Made by a program: the position numbers and the translations under genes
Notes under the pieces: generated by a model
What the model saw: only the letters and a program-made list of their open reading frames with translations
Databases searched by the model: none
What the model was told of the DNA's origin: nothing
NCBI GenBank assembly: GCA_947095535.1
Contig: OX352772.1
Span: forward strand, 164,586,615 to 164,650,614
DNA length: 64,000 nt
Direction of reading: 5' to 3'
From: Poecilobothrus nobilitatus
Lineage: Eukaryota; Arthropoda; Insecta; Diptera; Dolichopodidae
Shown: in pieces, positions 22,413 to 35,335 of the stretch
Layout: every line of letters starts with the position of its first letter
Numbering within the stretch: the first letter of the stretch is position 1

Positions 22413-24992
22413 ATGAATACATCTTTGTTATCACAAAAAAAACCGTTGTTACGTTACAGAAAGAGATTGGAAAAGGAGCTAAAGGTAAAAGCTTCATTTA
22501 AACACACTATTGAAGCAATAGTGGCTAGATTTAATGGAGAATCTAGCAAAAATAAGGGAAGGTACTATTATAAAAAATTATTGGCCGACTTAGAAGAATA
22601 CTGGAATGAGTTTAAGAGGCAACATATGAAGATTATGAAATCTTTGGAGGATAACGTAGACCACAGTCAAAAGGACTATTTCAGCCAGGACCATTATGGA
22701 AATACAGAAGAGCTGTTCCTCGTAATGTACAATGACTTATCTCAACGGATTGATGAGGAAAATAAAGCAGAGCTAAACTCAACACAAAAAGAGCACACAG
22801 TTAGCAACATAAGGTTGCCAAAAATCACGTTAGAGAAGTTCACAGGCGAATACGAAAAATGGCCTTCTTTTCACGATCTTTTTACCTCATTAATTGACGC
22901 AAATGAGAGTCTCTCCCCGGCTCAGAAGCTACAATATTTGAAACTGGATGTATCAGGTGAACCGGAAAACTTGATACGTCATTTCTTGGTAACAGATTGC
23001 AATTACCAATCTGCGTGGGACATACTCAAAGATAGGTACAAAAACAAAAGAATGCTGGTAAATACACAATTGCGCAGACTGTTATCACAAATAGGAATCC
23101 AGTATGAACGACCACATGACATTCATAGATTATTAGACAACACCAATGAATGCATGTTGGCGTTGAAAAATCTAGGCATTGATGTTTCTGGATGGGAGCC
23201 TTTGATGGTATATATGACCGTCCAGAAGTTACCATCACAAACTCACCAGCTATGGGAACAGGCAATGAGTGACGACAAGGAGCTGCCATCTTGGGTTGAG
23301 TTGGAAAAGTTCATAGAAAATCGGGTAAGCGCCTTAGAAGCCGTATACGAGAAAAATAAAACAACAATCAATCATAAATCTAGAAGCACCATCACTCATC
23401 ACGTGTCAACTCAAGAGAATCTAACTTGTCCACTATGTTCCGGTGGCCATGTACTTCGGAAATGCAGTCAGTTCTTAGGGTTCACATTAAAAAAACGCGT
23501 GGAGGCAATTTGGAATAAAGGATTATGCTGGAACTGCTTATCTCATGGACATATGTCTCAAAGGTGTCCCAGCAGTCACAGGTGCCATCACTGCAAAAAG
23601 TTACACCATACCTTGCTGAATCTAACCGCGAACGGTTCAACTTCAGAAGTTCCTACAAGATTCTCCAGTAATAACAACATTTCCACTACATCTCAACATG
23701 TGAAGTCGAATAACTGCGTGCTCAATTCGGAAAGTCCGGAGTATATTAGAAAAACGGAAGGTTTACCAGCAAGTAATTTAGGATCATATATCATTAACAA
23801 AAACACCTGTAATCAGGTATTATTAGCAACCGCATTAGTAAGAATAGTGGCTCCATTGGGTGAAGAATCAATTATGCGGGGCTTAATAGATCAAGGATCG
23901 CAAGCGTCATTCTTAACTGAAAAAATTACACAAGGCTTACGTATACCCAAACAAGCAGTCAGCGTGACTGTACAAGGAATAGGACAAAACAATTTACATA
24001 AGATCAACAAACGGGCAGTTTTCAAAATCAGACCAATCAAAGGTTCTCAAGAGATTCAAGTCGAAGGATTAATAATGCCCAAATTAACACAAATGCTCCC
24101 AAGTGCATCCATGAAAAATTACAAATGGAACCATATTATTGGTTTGGAGCTAGCCGACACGGAGTTTAACAATCCTAGGCCAATCGATTTACTCTTAGGT
24201 GCAGATGTCTTTAGCCAGAAAATGTTGGAAGGTGTTAAAAAGGGGCCAAAGGGAACACCAGTAGCGCAAAAAACGATTTTTGGATGGATCCTAACCGGGG
24301 AAATACATACGAAATCTGTAAATGATATGCCAGTTTCAACCTTTCATATTCAAATACCTTTAGAGAACGAATTGAAAAAATTTTGGGAATTGGAAGAAAA
24401 ACCAAAAAAAAAACTATTTTCAGAGGAAGAGGCAGCATGTGAAACCCATTTTGCACAAACACACAAACGCTTAGCAGATGGAAGATATGAAGTAGAACTA
24501 CCCTTTCACAAGAATGAAAAATTGATTCTAGGAGCATGCCGAAAAATTGCCGTGAATAGATTCTACTCACTGGAAAGGAAATTTTTAAAAAATACAAAGT
24601 TCAAAGATGAATATACCAAATGTATTAATGAATATATGGAATTGAACCAGATGGAAAGAACCAACTACATAAATGAGAATCATGCCTTCTCAAACCCACA
24701 TCAATATAGTTATTTACCTCATCATGGTGTCATCAAAGAGTCCAGCACGACAACCAAATTGAGAGTTGTTTTCGATGCATCAAGGCCAACTGATAGTGGT
24801 TTCTCTTTGAATGATAAAATTATGAAAGGTCCAGTAATTCAGGATGATCTCGCTATTCTCATACTGAGATGGAGATTGTATAAGGTAGCATTTTGTGCAG
24901 ATTTAGAAAAATGTACAGGCAAATTAAGATATCACCACAACAAGCAGATTACCAAAGAATTGTTTGGCGAAGTTCCACGAATGTTCCTATAA
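22413..24992 (+). pseudogene. BEL-2 gag-protease-RT N-terminus
   Basis: One long frame of about 860 codons from ATG 22413. (An upstream TTG at 22404 is in frame but is not needed as a start.) The gag/DUF1759 region includes FTGEYEKWPSFHDLF (about residue 150). Zinc knuckles follow: CPLCSGGHVLRKC (about 341), CWNCLSHGHMSQRC (about 374) and CHHCKKLHH (about 393). The retropepsin has LIDQGSQASF (about 494), followed by the A17-type domain GLELADTEFNNPRPIDLLLGAD. RT begins at about residue 770 (YLPHHGVIKE, LRVVFDAS). One missing A near 24905 throws the frame off inside the RT palm (after FCADLEK), so the frame ends at 24992 out of register. This is the best preserved coding region in the window. 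Confidence 0.93.
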
Positions 24993-27719
24993 CAGATTTT
25001 AAATTAAACACAGTAACATTCGGAACAAAATCAGCCCCGTATGTAGCCACAAGAGTACTCAAACAATTGGCCATAGATTAACAAAAAAATTATCCATTGG
25101 CATCAGCAAAAACACTAAATTGATTCTATGTCGACGATTTAATTTCAGGAGCAGACCCAATCGAATTAGCGTTAGAATCACAAAAACAGCTCATAGTGCT
25201 CATGAAATCAGGTGGGTTTTCGCTTCGGAAGTGGTCATCGAATAGCGAAAAAATTCTAGAAGCAGTATCAGAAGCGGATGGGGAAGTGACAATACCGCTC
25301 GATATAAAGGAAGACGGAACAATAAAAACACTCGGCCTTTATTGGAATCCTGCTACCGATAACTTTTCGTATACTATCAACATCACTCAAGATACAGAAC
25401 AACAATGGACGAAAAAAAAGATCTTGTCGGAAATATCAAAACTATTTGATCCGTTAGGATGGTTGTCACCTATCACTGTAATAGCAAAAATGTTCGTTCA
25501 AAATCTTTGGCTACAAGGACTAGATTGGGATGAACAGGTCGGATCGAGCATTGAAACTGAATCGTTGAAATACCGGAACAGCAAGAAGGAGATTGAAAAT
25601 ATCCAGGTAAGCCGATGGAGTAACTACACGAAAGAGTTACATTCCATCGAACTCCATGGTTTTGAAGATGCATCAATAAAGGCTTATGCAGCTGTTATTT
25701 ACTTATGTATTGTTGATGAAAAGGGCGCAAGGAAAACGACTCTTTTTATTTTCCAAAACCAAGGTAGCACCAATCAAAACCATTTCACTGCCACGCTTGG
25801 AATTTTGTGCAGCTGCTTTGATAGCCAAACTATTCAATTATGTCGTAGAAAACCTGAAGCTACCAGTGGAACCAATCAAGAAGGCATGGATCGACTCAGA
25901 GATTGTGCTGGCATGGTTAAGAGGACATCCCAGTAATTGGACTACTTTTGTAGCTAATAGAGTATCCGAAATACATGAGAAACTAGGAGAAAACATATGT
26001 GCTCATGTACCATCACCAGAAAACCCTGCTGACTGCGCGTCTAGAGGAATGTACCAATTTGAACTCAGACGACACAGTCTCTAGTGGCACGGACCACAAT
26101 GGCTCCTTAAATCTGACAATTGACCAAAAGATAAAAATTTAAAATTAATCCAAACCGAGCTACGCAAATTCAAAACATTCCATCAAACTATTTCAACATC
26201 AACATTAAGCCCAATATGCAACTTCGACTTCTTAGAAACACGTTATTCATCGTTTACAAAATTGATTCGTGTTACTAGTTCTATTCAACGCTTCATTTTT
26301 AACTGTGCCCATAAAAATGAAAGAATGGTGACTAAATATTTAACTGCTGAAGAATTAAAAAAAACTTTATTATTGATCATAAAATTGGTACAAAACCAAA
26401 GTTTCCAACAAGAAATGTCTCTTCTGCAACAAAACAAACCAATCAACAACAACAGTAAATTAATTAAATTAAATCCATTCATAGATAATGATGGACTTTT
26501 GAGAGTGGGAGGGCTTTAAAATTTTCAAATCTCAATTAAAATGAGAAATATCGAATAATATTATCAGATAAAACCATATTTGCAAAATTATTGATTGAAA
26601 AAATTCATAAAGAAACATTGCACGGAGGTGCACAACTAATGTCCAATATAATCTCAAAATAATATTGGATGTTGAACATTAGGAAAGCAATTCGACAACA
26701 AATTCATAAATGTATAGTTTATTATCGACAACGAGCAGCATCACAAACTCAACTTATGGGTGACTTACCCACATCAAGAGTAAATCAGAGCCGTCCTTTT
26801 AGTCATTCAGGTGTTGATTATTGCGGTCCCTTTGAACTTAAAACGCATAAAGGAAAAAACAGCAAACGTTATAAGGCCTACATTTCATTATTTATTTGCA
26901 TGGCTGTTAAAGCTATACATTTGGAGTTGGTAACCGAATTAACAGCAGAACGTTTTTTAGCTGCTTATCGACGCTTCTCATCTCGTCGTGGTTGCATAGA
27001 ACAATTGTATTGCGCAAACGGTACAAATTTCGTGCTAGCTAACAAGTAATTAAACGGTCAAAATAAGCAAATGTTACAACAACTACCATCAAAAATTGCA
27101 GCTTTATATGAAAATGAAGGCGTACGGTTTAATTTCATTCCGCCTGGCTCTTCACTCTTTGGTGGACTTTGGGAAGCTGGGGAAGTCAACAAAACAACAT
27201 CTTAAACGCATTCTGGGAAACTGAACATTAACTTATGAAGAATTCGTAACCGTCATAACACAAATAGAAGCCTGTTTAAACTCAAGACCATTATGTCCAA
27301 AAAATGACGATCCTGACGATTTAAATCCGATAACACCCGCTCATTTTTTAATTGGAGACTTATTAATAAGCCTGCCTGAACCCTCCCAATTATCAATTAA
27401 AATCAATCGATTAAATCGTTGGCAACATCTACAACATTTATTCCAATGTTTCTGGCGACGATGGAGTAGCGAATATTTGAGCTGATTACAACAACGTCCA
27501 AAATGGAACCACACATGTGAGAATGTAAAAATTGGAGATTTGGTTATCGTAAAAGATGAAAATCTTCCACCGTGTAGGTGGCTATTGGCACGAATCGTCG
27601 ATATTCATCCAGGTTCCGATGGTCTAGTTCGAGTAGTAACAATACGCACGAAAAACTCAATTTTTAAACGTCCAATCTGTAAAATATGCGTTCTTCCAAT
27701 CGAGAGCCAAAATGAATAA
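24900..27719 (+). pseudogene. BEL-2 pol: RT, RNase H and integrase in broken frames
   Basis: Continues pol after the frameshift. The RT palm is followed by stops at 25079 and 25120, the latter directly before the intact catalytic box FYVDD. Then come LRKWSSN and the thumb (25196-25700). A further frameshift at about 25750 moves the reading to the RNase H frame (25686-26084, AWIDSEIVLAWLRGHPSN). The integrase finger has its second Cys changed (KCIVYYR instead of CxxC, 26715). In the integrase core YCANGTNFV replaces the expected SDNGTNF, so the second catalytic Asp is Ala. FGGLWEAG keeps its Glu (27165) and is followed at once by a frameshift. The tail CRWLLARIVDIHPGSDG leads to the stop at 27717-27719. 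At least five disabling changes make it dead. Confidence 0.92.
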
Positions 27720-28143
27720 AACCGATCGTAAATCGCGTAAAGAAGTAGTTCGCAACCGTACAACTAATAATAATTCACACACACTATTTCAATTTAACAA
27801 ACGCACTCAAAAAAAAAAGAGCAGTCTTTTATTAATAAATTTTCTTACCAATTTAACAGTATGAAATTTTTATATCTTCATCACCAGAGAGTGAGTCGGG
27901 AGCACTATATCTCCTATGTTCGTTTCATTTTTGGATGCAGCTTATTGGATACAACAACTGTAGACAAATATCATCGGACAACACATAACCTAAAAAACAC
28001 ATAAATGGCAGAATAAGTTTATTTTATTTTTATAATTTTAATTATAATAAAATATAATTTAAAATAATTCTTCTTGTTTTCTTTAATAGCCTTAATTTTT
28101 AGTTCACATATTGCATCACTACGTAATGGGAAGGAGGGGAGAA
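27720..28143 (+). other. BEL-2 3' UTR and polypurine tract
   Basis: Non-coding. Ends in GGGAAGGAGGGGAGAA (28128-28143) immediately before the 3' LTR, a clear polypurine tract for plus-strand priming. Confidence 0.8.
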
Positions 28144-30308
28144 TGTTCATCATGATCCAGCACATACAACCTGAAAGGAAAATAACACAAAGAATCATAT
28201 TGATTTAATAAAAAAAATGCATGTTACTTATCTGAGTAAAGGTGAATCCTGGTTCCTCAGTGATGGTTGGGTCCTGGTGGCAATCAACATGCAGCACCTT
28301 GAAACATCATCCATATTTTTTGTTTACATATCTAAAATTCTAAAAATTAAAAATATCTAAAATTTTTGTACATAAAAAAATTTGTTTTTAAAAAAAGTAT
28401 TATTGATACTTACATTAATTGTCAAAACCAAACAAATTCACAATGTTAGATAGAAATTGTCAAAATATAATTGTTTTAATTTTGGGACACAAGATGTCAG
28501 TTACATTAACTAAAATTAATTTAATTCACAATAATTTCATATTCTTTATATATTCAATAAGTTAACTCTTTATGTACACTACATATGTTTTTTATATACT
28601 TTATTTTACTTTGTTACTTTTTATTTTATTATATACTTTAATTCAAGATTACCCAAGTTCATTAAACGTTAATCTTGAACCGTTTAACTCAAGTTTATAT
28701 AAACCCAAATTTTATGAATTTTAATTTAATCGTTATCGTAGAGCCGATTAAATTAGAGTAGAGTAGAGTAAGAAAATTATTGAAATAAAATAAGTAAAAT
28801 AATTGGAAATAAAACAGTGCGTTTTTAGCACATTTCCAAAAAAATTTTGAAAAAATGTGCTTATTAGTTTCACTTTTTCCGTCCGTCCGTCCGTCCGTCT
28901 GTTTACAAAACTTCTACACCGTTAAAGATAGAGAAAAAAAATTTTAACCATAGGTCTCATAAAAAAAATAATTTTGTGGAACAACTTTTTCATGTAGCCC
29001 CCTCCCCATTACGGAGCTACAGCCCCTCAAACTTTGAAAAAGCCCTATTTTTAAATGCATATATCTTATGTTCTGCTTAAGATTTTTTCAATCTGAAAAC
29101 GTCATTCGACAGGTATTTCTTTTTTCTTTGTAAATTAATATCAAAATTATACAATTTTTTTAAATTTAGTATTTAAATTTACCGTTATGTGAAAACCAAA
29201 TTTTGCATGATTTTTCTACTTTCATAATTCCGGTACGCTTCTAGATAGAAGCTTGAAATTTTGAGGCAAGAAAGAACTTTTAGAATTAGTATAAGTTTGC
29301 TCAGAAAATTTTTTCGGACCACCCCCTGTTTATGAGCTATTAGGGCTTAAAAATTGAAAATTTACTATTTTTAAACACCTGTAACTTAGGAACGTGTAAA
29401 CATTTTGCTTCTGCAGGATATAAAAATTAAAGCTACAATAATATATTTTTACGTGTGTTAAAGGTTTATTTTAATTGTAAAGGGTTCCAAAGTTGCAGCT
29501 CTTCAAAATTGCGAAAAAGCCCCATTTTCAGATGTATATATCTCGGGCTCTGCGTAATAATTTTGCAATCTAAAACCGCCAGAAGATCGAAAATTTTTTA
29601 TCTATATAAAACAGTATCAAAATTATGTAATATTTTGTAATTTACTATTTAAATTTACCGTTATGTGAAAACCACATTTTGCATGAAATTTCTTTTTTCA
29701 TAACTCCGGCACCCCTTTAGATAGGAACCTAAAACTTTGAGACAAGAAAGAACTTTTAGAATTAGTATAAGTTTCCTCAGAAAATTTTTTGGTAACACCC
29801 CCTTTTTAAGAGTTATTACGCCTCAAAAATTGAAAATTTGCTATTTTTAGACACCTGTAACTTAGGCACCTGTACAAATTTTTCTTCGGCAAGACATGAA
29901 AATTAAATGGTCAATAATATATTTTTACGTGTGTTAACGGCTTTTCTTAGTTATATAGGATTCCGGAATTACGGCCCCTCAAAATTTCAAAAATGTCCTA
30001 TTTTCACATATTTTCTTAATACATGAAATTTTCAAATTTTTGTGTAAGTCACACTTCTAAACAGTTTGTATTGAGTTTTGGAAATGTGCGCTTTTAAAAA
30101 CCGTTGGTTTACATTCTACCTTGTTAATTTAAGGACTTAAATAACAGTGTGTTATTTTTAAACTTAGTGAATTTACATTTATTTTTATTAAATTGAATTA
30201 AACATTGAACTTACATTTTTTTTATCAGAGTAAATTTAAACATTGAAACATTTTAACATTAAACATTGAAACAAACATTTTCTTTTGTATTTATGTTTTA
30301 AACAAACT
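28144..30308 (+). repeat. BEL-2 3' LTR, interrupted by a HINE
   Basis: LTR sequence at 28144-28825 and 30125-30308 matches the 5' LTR. A family B HINE sits between. The last LTR base is T (AAACAAACT) where the 5' LTR has A, followed by the GATG duplication. Confidence 0.9.
28826..30124 (+). mobile_element. HINE family B (Helentron-like), copy B1
   Basis: Starts TAGCACATTTCCAAAA. Near the 3' end it has the complementary TTTTGGAAATGTGC, followed by a hairpin (AAACC GTT GGTTT) and the tail ACATTCTACCTTGT. It contains CCGTCCGTCCGTCCGTC (28880) and two internal units of about 560 bp carrying 'taccgttatgtgaaaacc'. The 5' LTR at 21408-21416 supplies the empty site (GCG, five T, AATTT): the insert sits between two T residues, without duplication if one T at each end belongs to the element. 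Confidence 0.88.
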
Positions 30309-30453
30309 GATGATATACAAAAGATTCGAGAAAGATTTGAAGTTTTTGGAATCTGAGATAGCTTTTAAAGATAAAAACAGCAGTTTAAGTAGCATAAAGA
30401 AGAAGATATTTATATTCTTACTAAAAACAATACTTTTTGCAATCATATATTTA
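30309..30453 (+). pseudogene. I-clade LINE ORF2 end and 3' UTR (resumed after BEL-2)
   Basis: Sequence downstream of the BEL-2 duplication continues the ORF2 frame for about a dozen codons (KIRERFEVFG) to a stop near 30350, then 3' UTR to the Helitron at 30454. The LINE resumes at 33273 and ends in a TAA repeat at about 33283-33302, as I factors do. Confidence 0.65.
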
Positions 30454-33272
30454 CTAGCAGAGTACCCGGCGTTGCCCGGAGTATTTGATCGGCTTTATGA
30501 AATAAAAATTATTAACTTTTGCTTTTGAGTTAATATAATTTAATTAATATAGTTCACGTATTACTATGCATTTTCAGATATTGGTAGTTAATATTCTATT
30601 TTTTATAACATTTAGTTAAATTGAATAAAGAGATCGAATATTTAGAGATAATTTGTCTACAAAAAATCTTTAAAGGAATCAATAATCTATTGAATACACA
30701 ATTACGGCGAAATGAGTTTTCACAATATATTCGTTAATACCGAAACATAAAATCGTATTTAAATTATAAAAGGCCATAATGTAATAAATATTTTTTTGTA
30801 AGTAATGTCACTTCATGTTTCGGTGAATTATCCTTTTAAGCACATTTTGAAATTTGTTAATAGGTTCGCTCTGTCCCTTCGTCTGTTAAAACTTATATAC
30901 TGTTTAATAAAGAGCAATGAAATATTAACTATGCATAGGTCTCATAAAATAGTAATGTTTTAGAACAACTTTTTTATGTACCCTCACCGTTGGAGATCCT
31001 ACAGCACCGACAGCTCTTCAAATTTTGAAAAAACTTCTTTTTAAATGCGTACATTTCAGGTTCTGTTTACCATATTTTCAATATAAAAAATACATGATTG
31101 TTTTTTACCTTTATAAATCAACCAGAATTTTTTTACGTTTAGTTTTTCTAATTATGTTTCCAAATTGATTGACTAAAAATATGTGTAAAAACTGTATATG
31201 AATAAGAATGTAAGGTTCTGTTCTTTAAATATGTATGTACTCATTTTTGATTAAATACTATACAGAAATGTGAATATGTTTTCTAATTTAATTGATTAAG
31301 TTTATAGTATTTTTAAATATACGGATATTATATATACTATATGTACATATTTCAATGATATTTTATGGGAAACATGTTATACACATGCATCTTATATAGG
31401 TAGATCACATGTAAAGACCACATGTAAGTAATGCATTTCTGAATGATGGCATGATGATTGTCTAATGTAGGAGATTGTTTCTGTTTTGTTTAACATTGTT
31501 TAACAACGGCCGAAAATTTTATGTTGTTAAGACTTAAACACAGTATTCTTAAGATACTTAATAAGGTTACTTTAATTACTGTTCTATATTAGAAATTTGC
31601 ATTGAAAGGTTTTTATGGAATATTAGAAACATATAGATAAAAGTAAAGAGTGTTGGAAATATCTTTTTAATAATAATAACAATACACAAAATTAGGCAAA
31701 ATATTATTAATAAGTGCTCGTGCGGAAATGGGTTAACAAACGTTAATAAACATTTTATCACAGGCTTAATTTAGAACCATAATTTCATCCTGCCAAATTA
31801 GACAGTAATTAGAAACAAAAAATTTTTTTTACAGTCTATCGTGTCGAAATGTGTTAATGTATCACAACAAAATTTATTGAATGAGTTTGTGTGCCAAAGG
31901 GCAATACTTGTGCAAATTTTCAATTGGTCAAATCGTTTAAGCACAACAACAAAAAATGAGAATTTCATGGCCTGAAGCCTGATGGGTTAATGTATCGTAA
32001 CCAAATCAACTCAGAAAACTTTTGTTATAAAGACCTACACTTTTGTAAATTTTCAACTCAATTGGTAAAACCGTTTAAGTGCGACAACAAAGAAATTAAA
32101 AAATTTTATTGAGCCCTGGTGCCGAAACGGGTTAATGGACCGTAACCAAATCACCACAGTGAGCTCCTGTGGTAAAGAGCTACACTTTTGTAAATTTTCA
32201 ATTCAATTGGCAAAACCGTTTAAGCGCGACAACAAAGAAATTGAAAAACTTCATTAAGTCCTGGTGCCGAAACGGGTTAATGGATCGTAACCAAATCAAC
32301 TCAGTGATCTCCTGTGGTAAAGAGCTACACTTTTGTAAATTTTGAATTCAATTGGCAAAACCGTTTAAGCGCGACAACAAAGAAATTGAAAAACTTCATT
32401 GAGTCCTGGTGCCAAAACGGGTTAATGGATCGTAACCAAATCAACTCAGTGAGTTCCTGTTGTAAAGAGCTACACTTTTGTAAATTTGCAATTTAATTGG
32501 CAAAACCGTTTAAGCGCGACAACAAAGAAATTGAAAAACTTCATTAAGTCCTGGTGCCGAAACGGTTTAATGGATCGTAACCAAATCAACTCAGTGAGCT
32601 CCTGTGGTAAAGAGCTACACTATTGTAAATTTTCAATTGAATTGGCAAAACCGTTTAAGCGCGACAACAAAGAAATTGAAAAATTTCATTGAGTCCTGGC
32701 GCCGAAACGGGTTAATGGATCGTAACCAGATCAACTCAGTGAGCTTCTGTGGTAAAGAGCTACACTATTGTAAATTTTCAACTCAATTGGTCAAACCGTT
32801 TAAGCAGGACAACAGAATATTTAATGAACTTCGTTCGGCTCTCCTGCCCAAACGGGTTAACGGAACTTCATAAAAATTTGTCACAGGCTTTTTTTCGAAC
32901 CATAAAACCACCATACAAAATTGGACATAAATCGGAAACAAAATTTTTTTTGGAAGCCCGCCGGGCCGAATCCGAGTAACATATTGTATCCAAATTTCTT
33001 CGGCACCTGTCCAAAGCTAAGAAGAACATTTGTACAAATTTTCAACTCAATCGATCAAACCGTTTAGGCAGGACAACGAAAAAACGAAAAAGCTTTAAAT
33101 GGCTCTCGGGCCGCAAAGGGTTAATGAACCAAAACACCATGTATCCTATAACACTTTCCGGGGTCGTAGAAATGTTCCTGCAAAATTTGGTTGCAATCGG
33201 ACTGGTGGTTTTTACGTGAAAAGGGCACAAACAAACAAACAAACAAACAGAATTTCTTCCTTATTTATTAGA
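30454..33272 (-). mobile_element. Non-autonomous Helitron D1
   Basis: On the minus strand it opens TCTAATAAATAAGGAAG at 33272 and closes at 30454 with GGGTACTCTGCTAG, a CTAG terminus preceded by a G+C-rich hairpin-like segment (CCGGGCAACGCCGGG). It lies between host A and T, as canonical Helitrons do. It is 2,819 bp long with no coding sequence. Five to six tandem units of about 145 bp (32040-32860) contain AAACGGGTTAATGG and CGTAACCAAATCAACTCAG. Short reading frames with NWQNRLSATTKK are translations of this array. Confidence 0.82.
32040..32860. repeat. About 145-bp tandem array inside Helitron D1
   Basis: Units starting near 32119, 32262, 32407, 32552 and 32698, with a diverged one near 32845, are 85-95% alike by eye. 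D2 has only about three such units, which accounts for most of the length difference. Confidence 0.9.
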
Positions 33273-33673
33273 TATATGACGGGAATTAATAAATAATAAT
33301 AATAATTTGTATATATTATGATTACTGATTAGTTATTCGTACTATTCTTATGATTTATATTTTTTTGTTACTTTGGTACTTCGTTCTATTATACTAAAAA
33401 AACAAAATAATATGTAAAGCTATAATTTTTATATAGGTATGAAGTTTAATTTTTACATGTTTGATATACATGCATATAAAAATAAAATTATAATGTATAG
33501 TACCATAATGTTATAATTGTGAAGTATAAAACAAAAAATTTTTTTAAGAGTGTAACTTTTTTCTAAATTTTTTTTTAAAATTTTTTTTTATTAATTTGAA
33601 ATTTTTTCTGTATCAATAGGGCGCCTTTCGGCACCCTTAATCGATGCTTAACTTGCTTAATGCATTAAGCCTG
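33273..33673. other. I-clade LINE TAA tail and right part of the hAT
   Basis: 33273-33302 is the end of the I-clade LINE (TAATAATAATAAT). 33303-33673 is hAT sequence ending with GGGCGCC, GGCACCC and TAAGCCTG. Confidence 0.55.
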
Positions 33674-34721
33674 CTAGATTGTAATTTAATAACCCAAAAA
33701 CAATTATATGTTTATTACATAATATGTGAAAATTTTTTTTTACTTCTTACAAATTGTCACGCTTTTAAATAAAATTATAGTAAAAATTTCTTTATATTCT
33801 TTATACTTATGATTAAGATATCAAATTACATTTTTTTATTATGAATATTAAGTATACAAATGTATATACATACATACATATTATTGCTTGTCGCTATATG
33901 TACTTAATTTATATTTTGTTAATTAAGCTTTCTTATACCTTATAGCCGATGGTGCAGTTATTAAGACACCGGTGTTTCATACGAAAGATCCTGGGTTATA
34001 TAAATTAATAAAAAATAATATAGATTTTTCTTATAATATGTAATTAGTAGAATATAATTAAATTAAAAATAAGTATATATGTCCTATATATTATAATTAA
34101 TATCATATTGTAATACCTAAATAATAAAATAATAATAAACCATAAATTCTTGTGTAATAGATGGCATAGAAATAAAAAGAAGCGTCTTAGTCTTGTACAG
34201 CTACAGCCGAGTAAACAACGACTTAGTGAAATTAATGATTTACGAAACTGAAGTTTAGTCAAGTATGAATAATAAATGATTTAGTGGATTCCCTATACTC
34301 CCCAGTGCAGTGTCAAGAAAAAAAAAAATACCTTATTTTTAAATTTAGCTTATAAAAAAGTAAAAAAAATTAATTATTTTCAAAATTATTAATAAAATTT
34401 TTTTTACTTTTGTAGTACTTTTGTAAAGAGCTTGCTTTTGTTTGAATAAAATAAATAAATAAATAAACATACATATTACACATTAAGAATATAGAAGAAT
34501 AATCTATAAAAAAGTCTTCCACAGTCATTGTAAGAATGAAAATAAAATTATATGTTTTATCGTTTTATCTTTTTTTTTCTGTTTAAAAATTGCGAATTTA
34601 AATCAATAAAATTTTGCTAATAAGAGAAATAGATAGTGTTTTACTGTTTATTCCTTTAACTCTGAAAAATATTATTTTAAATAAACGAAACAATATTGGA
34701 AATATATAAATAAAAATTTTA
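33674..34721. other. hAT target duplication and non-coding region with a weak tRNA-like SINE
   Basis: CTAGATTG (33674-33681) repeats 13767-13774. At about 33945-34012 TAGCCGATGGTGCAGTTATTAAG and CTGGGTTATAT resemble degraded A and B boxes of a tRNA-derived SINE. A TAAA microsatellite lies at 34446-34468. No gene is seen. Confidence 0.45.
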
Positions 34722-35042
34722 TTATGTTTTGTGTTTATTTATAATAATTTTAAATTTTTCTTTTAACATGATAGGTATTTCAAAAAATAGCCTTGAGTAA
34801 TTACATTGAACATTATAATAACCCTGTGGTATATATATTTTATCTTTTAATGTTTGTTTTTGTTTTTGCCAACATCTATTTATATATTTTGTTACAAGTG
34901 CTTTTACGAAATCTTCAGACTTTTTATTGTACGTTATAACTAAATTAAGAAATTTACTAATGTTATAGTAATTGTCTTCTTCCTCCTTATTTAAAATAAA
35001 AAATGTTTGACCAACATAATAACGTTTAACGTTTAAATACAT
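34722..35042 (-). pseudogene. Possible Polinton minor capsid/penton-like fragment
   Basis: A 106-codon frame immediately downstream of the Polinton protease remnant on the same strand. It is Lys/Tyr/Asn-rich, with an IYIPQGYYNV motif followed by a hydrophobic segment, reminiscent of the 'P-x-G-Y-Y' stretch in Polinton minor capsid proteins. The likeness is weak, and position is the stronger argument. It could be an unrelated Polinton gene. Confidence 0.3.
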
Positions 35043-35335
35043 TTTTTTATGTAGTTGTTTTGCCGGAAATTTTTTTTAAATCCGAAATATCACTTTCCAA
35101 ACGTATTTCATTAAATACAATACAAAGCTTTTTAAATAAATTAAGATTTTTATTTTCAGGTCCATAAGAATCAAAATATTCTGTACATCCTTTTTTGGTA
35201 TAAAAACTGCTAGCTAATGTTCGCCAGGATCTTTAGCCATATGTGTATTAACTTTGAAAAGAGATGGTCTTTTAATAACTTCTCGTATACAATCCACCGC
35301 CCAAACCCTATTAAATAGTTTCTTTGTAGGTACTA
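35043..35335 (-). pseudogene. Polinton cysteine protease, C-terminal part (split)
   Basis: Minus-strand text reads RVWAVDCI...RPSLFKVNT, then PGEH-stop-LAVFI, where the stop replaces the Trp of the usual HW motif. After a frameshift comes EYFDSYGPEN. The order NTxxxxPGxHWxAxxx...EYFDSYG is the signature of the adenain/Ulp1-like protease of Polintons (His, then Asp; the active Cys segment downstream is not recognisable). The enzyme would process capsid proteins during virion maturation. Helitron D2 is inserted upstream. Confidence 0.65.

Noticed and set aside
23026..24597. Minus-strand Cys/Phe-rich frames
   Set aside because: Antisense of BEL-2 gag-pol.
32040..32860. CRISPR-like regular repeats
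   Set aside because: Units are contiguous, about 145 bp, without unique spacers, and the context is a eukaryotic Helitron.
32314..32979. Four overlapping open frames with repeated NWQNRLSATTKK text
   Set aside because: They translate the 145-bp tandem array inside a Helitron; the strand and frame carry no codon signal.
34044..34262. Hydrophobic 72-codon minus-strand frame
   Set aside because: Ile/Leu/Tyr-rich as expected from AT-rich DNA; no homologous motif.
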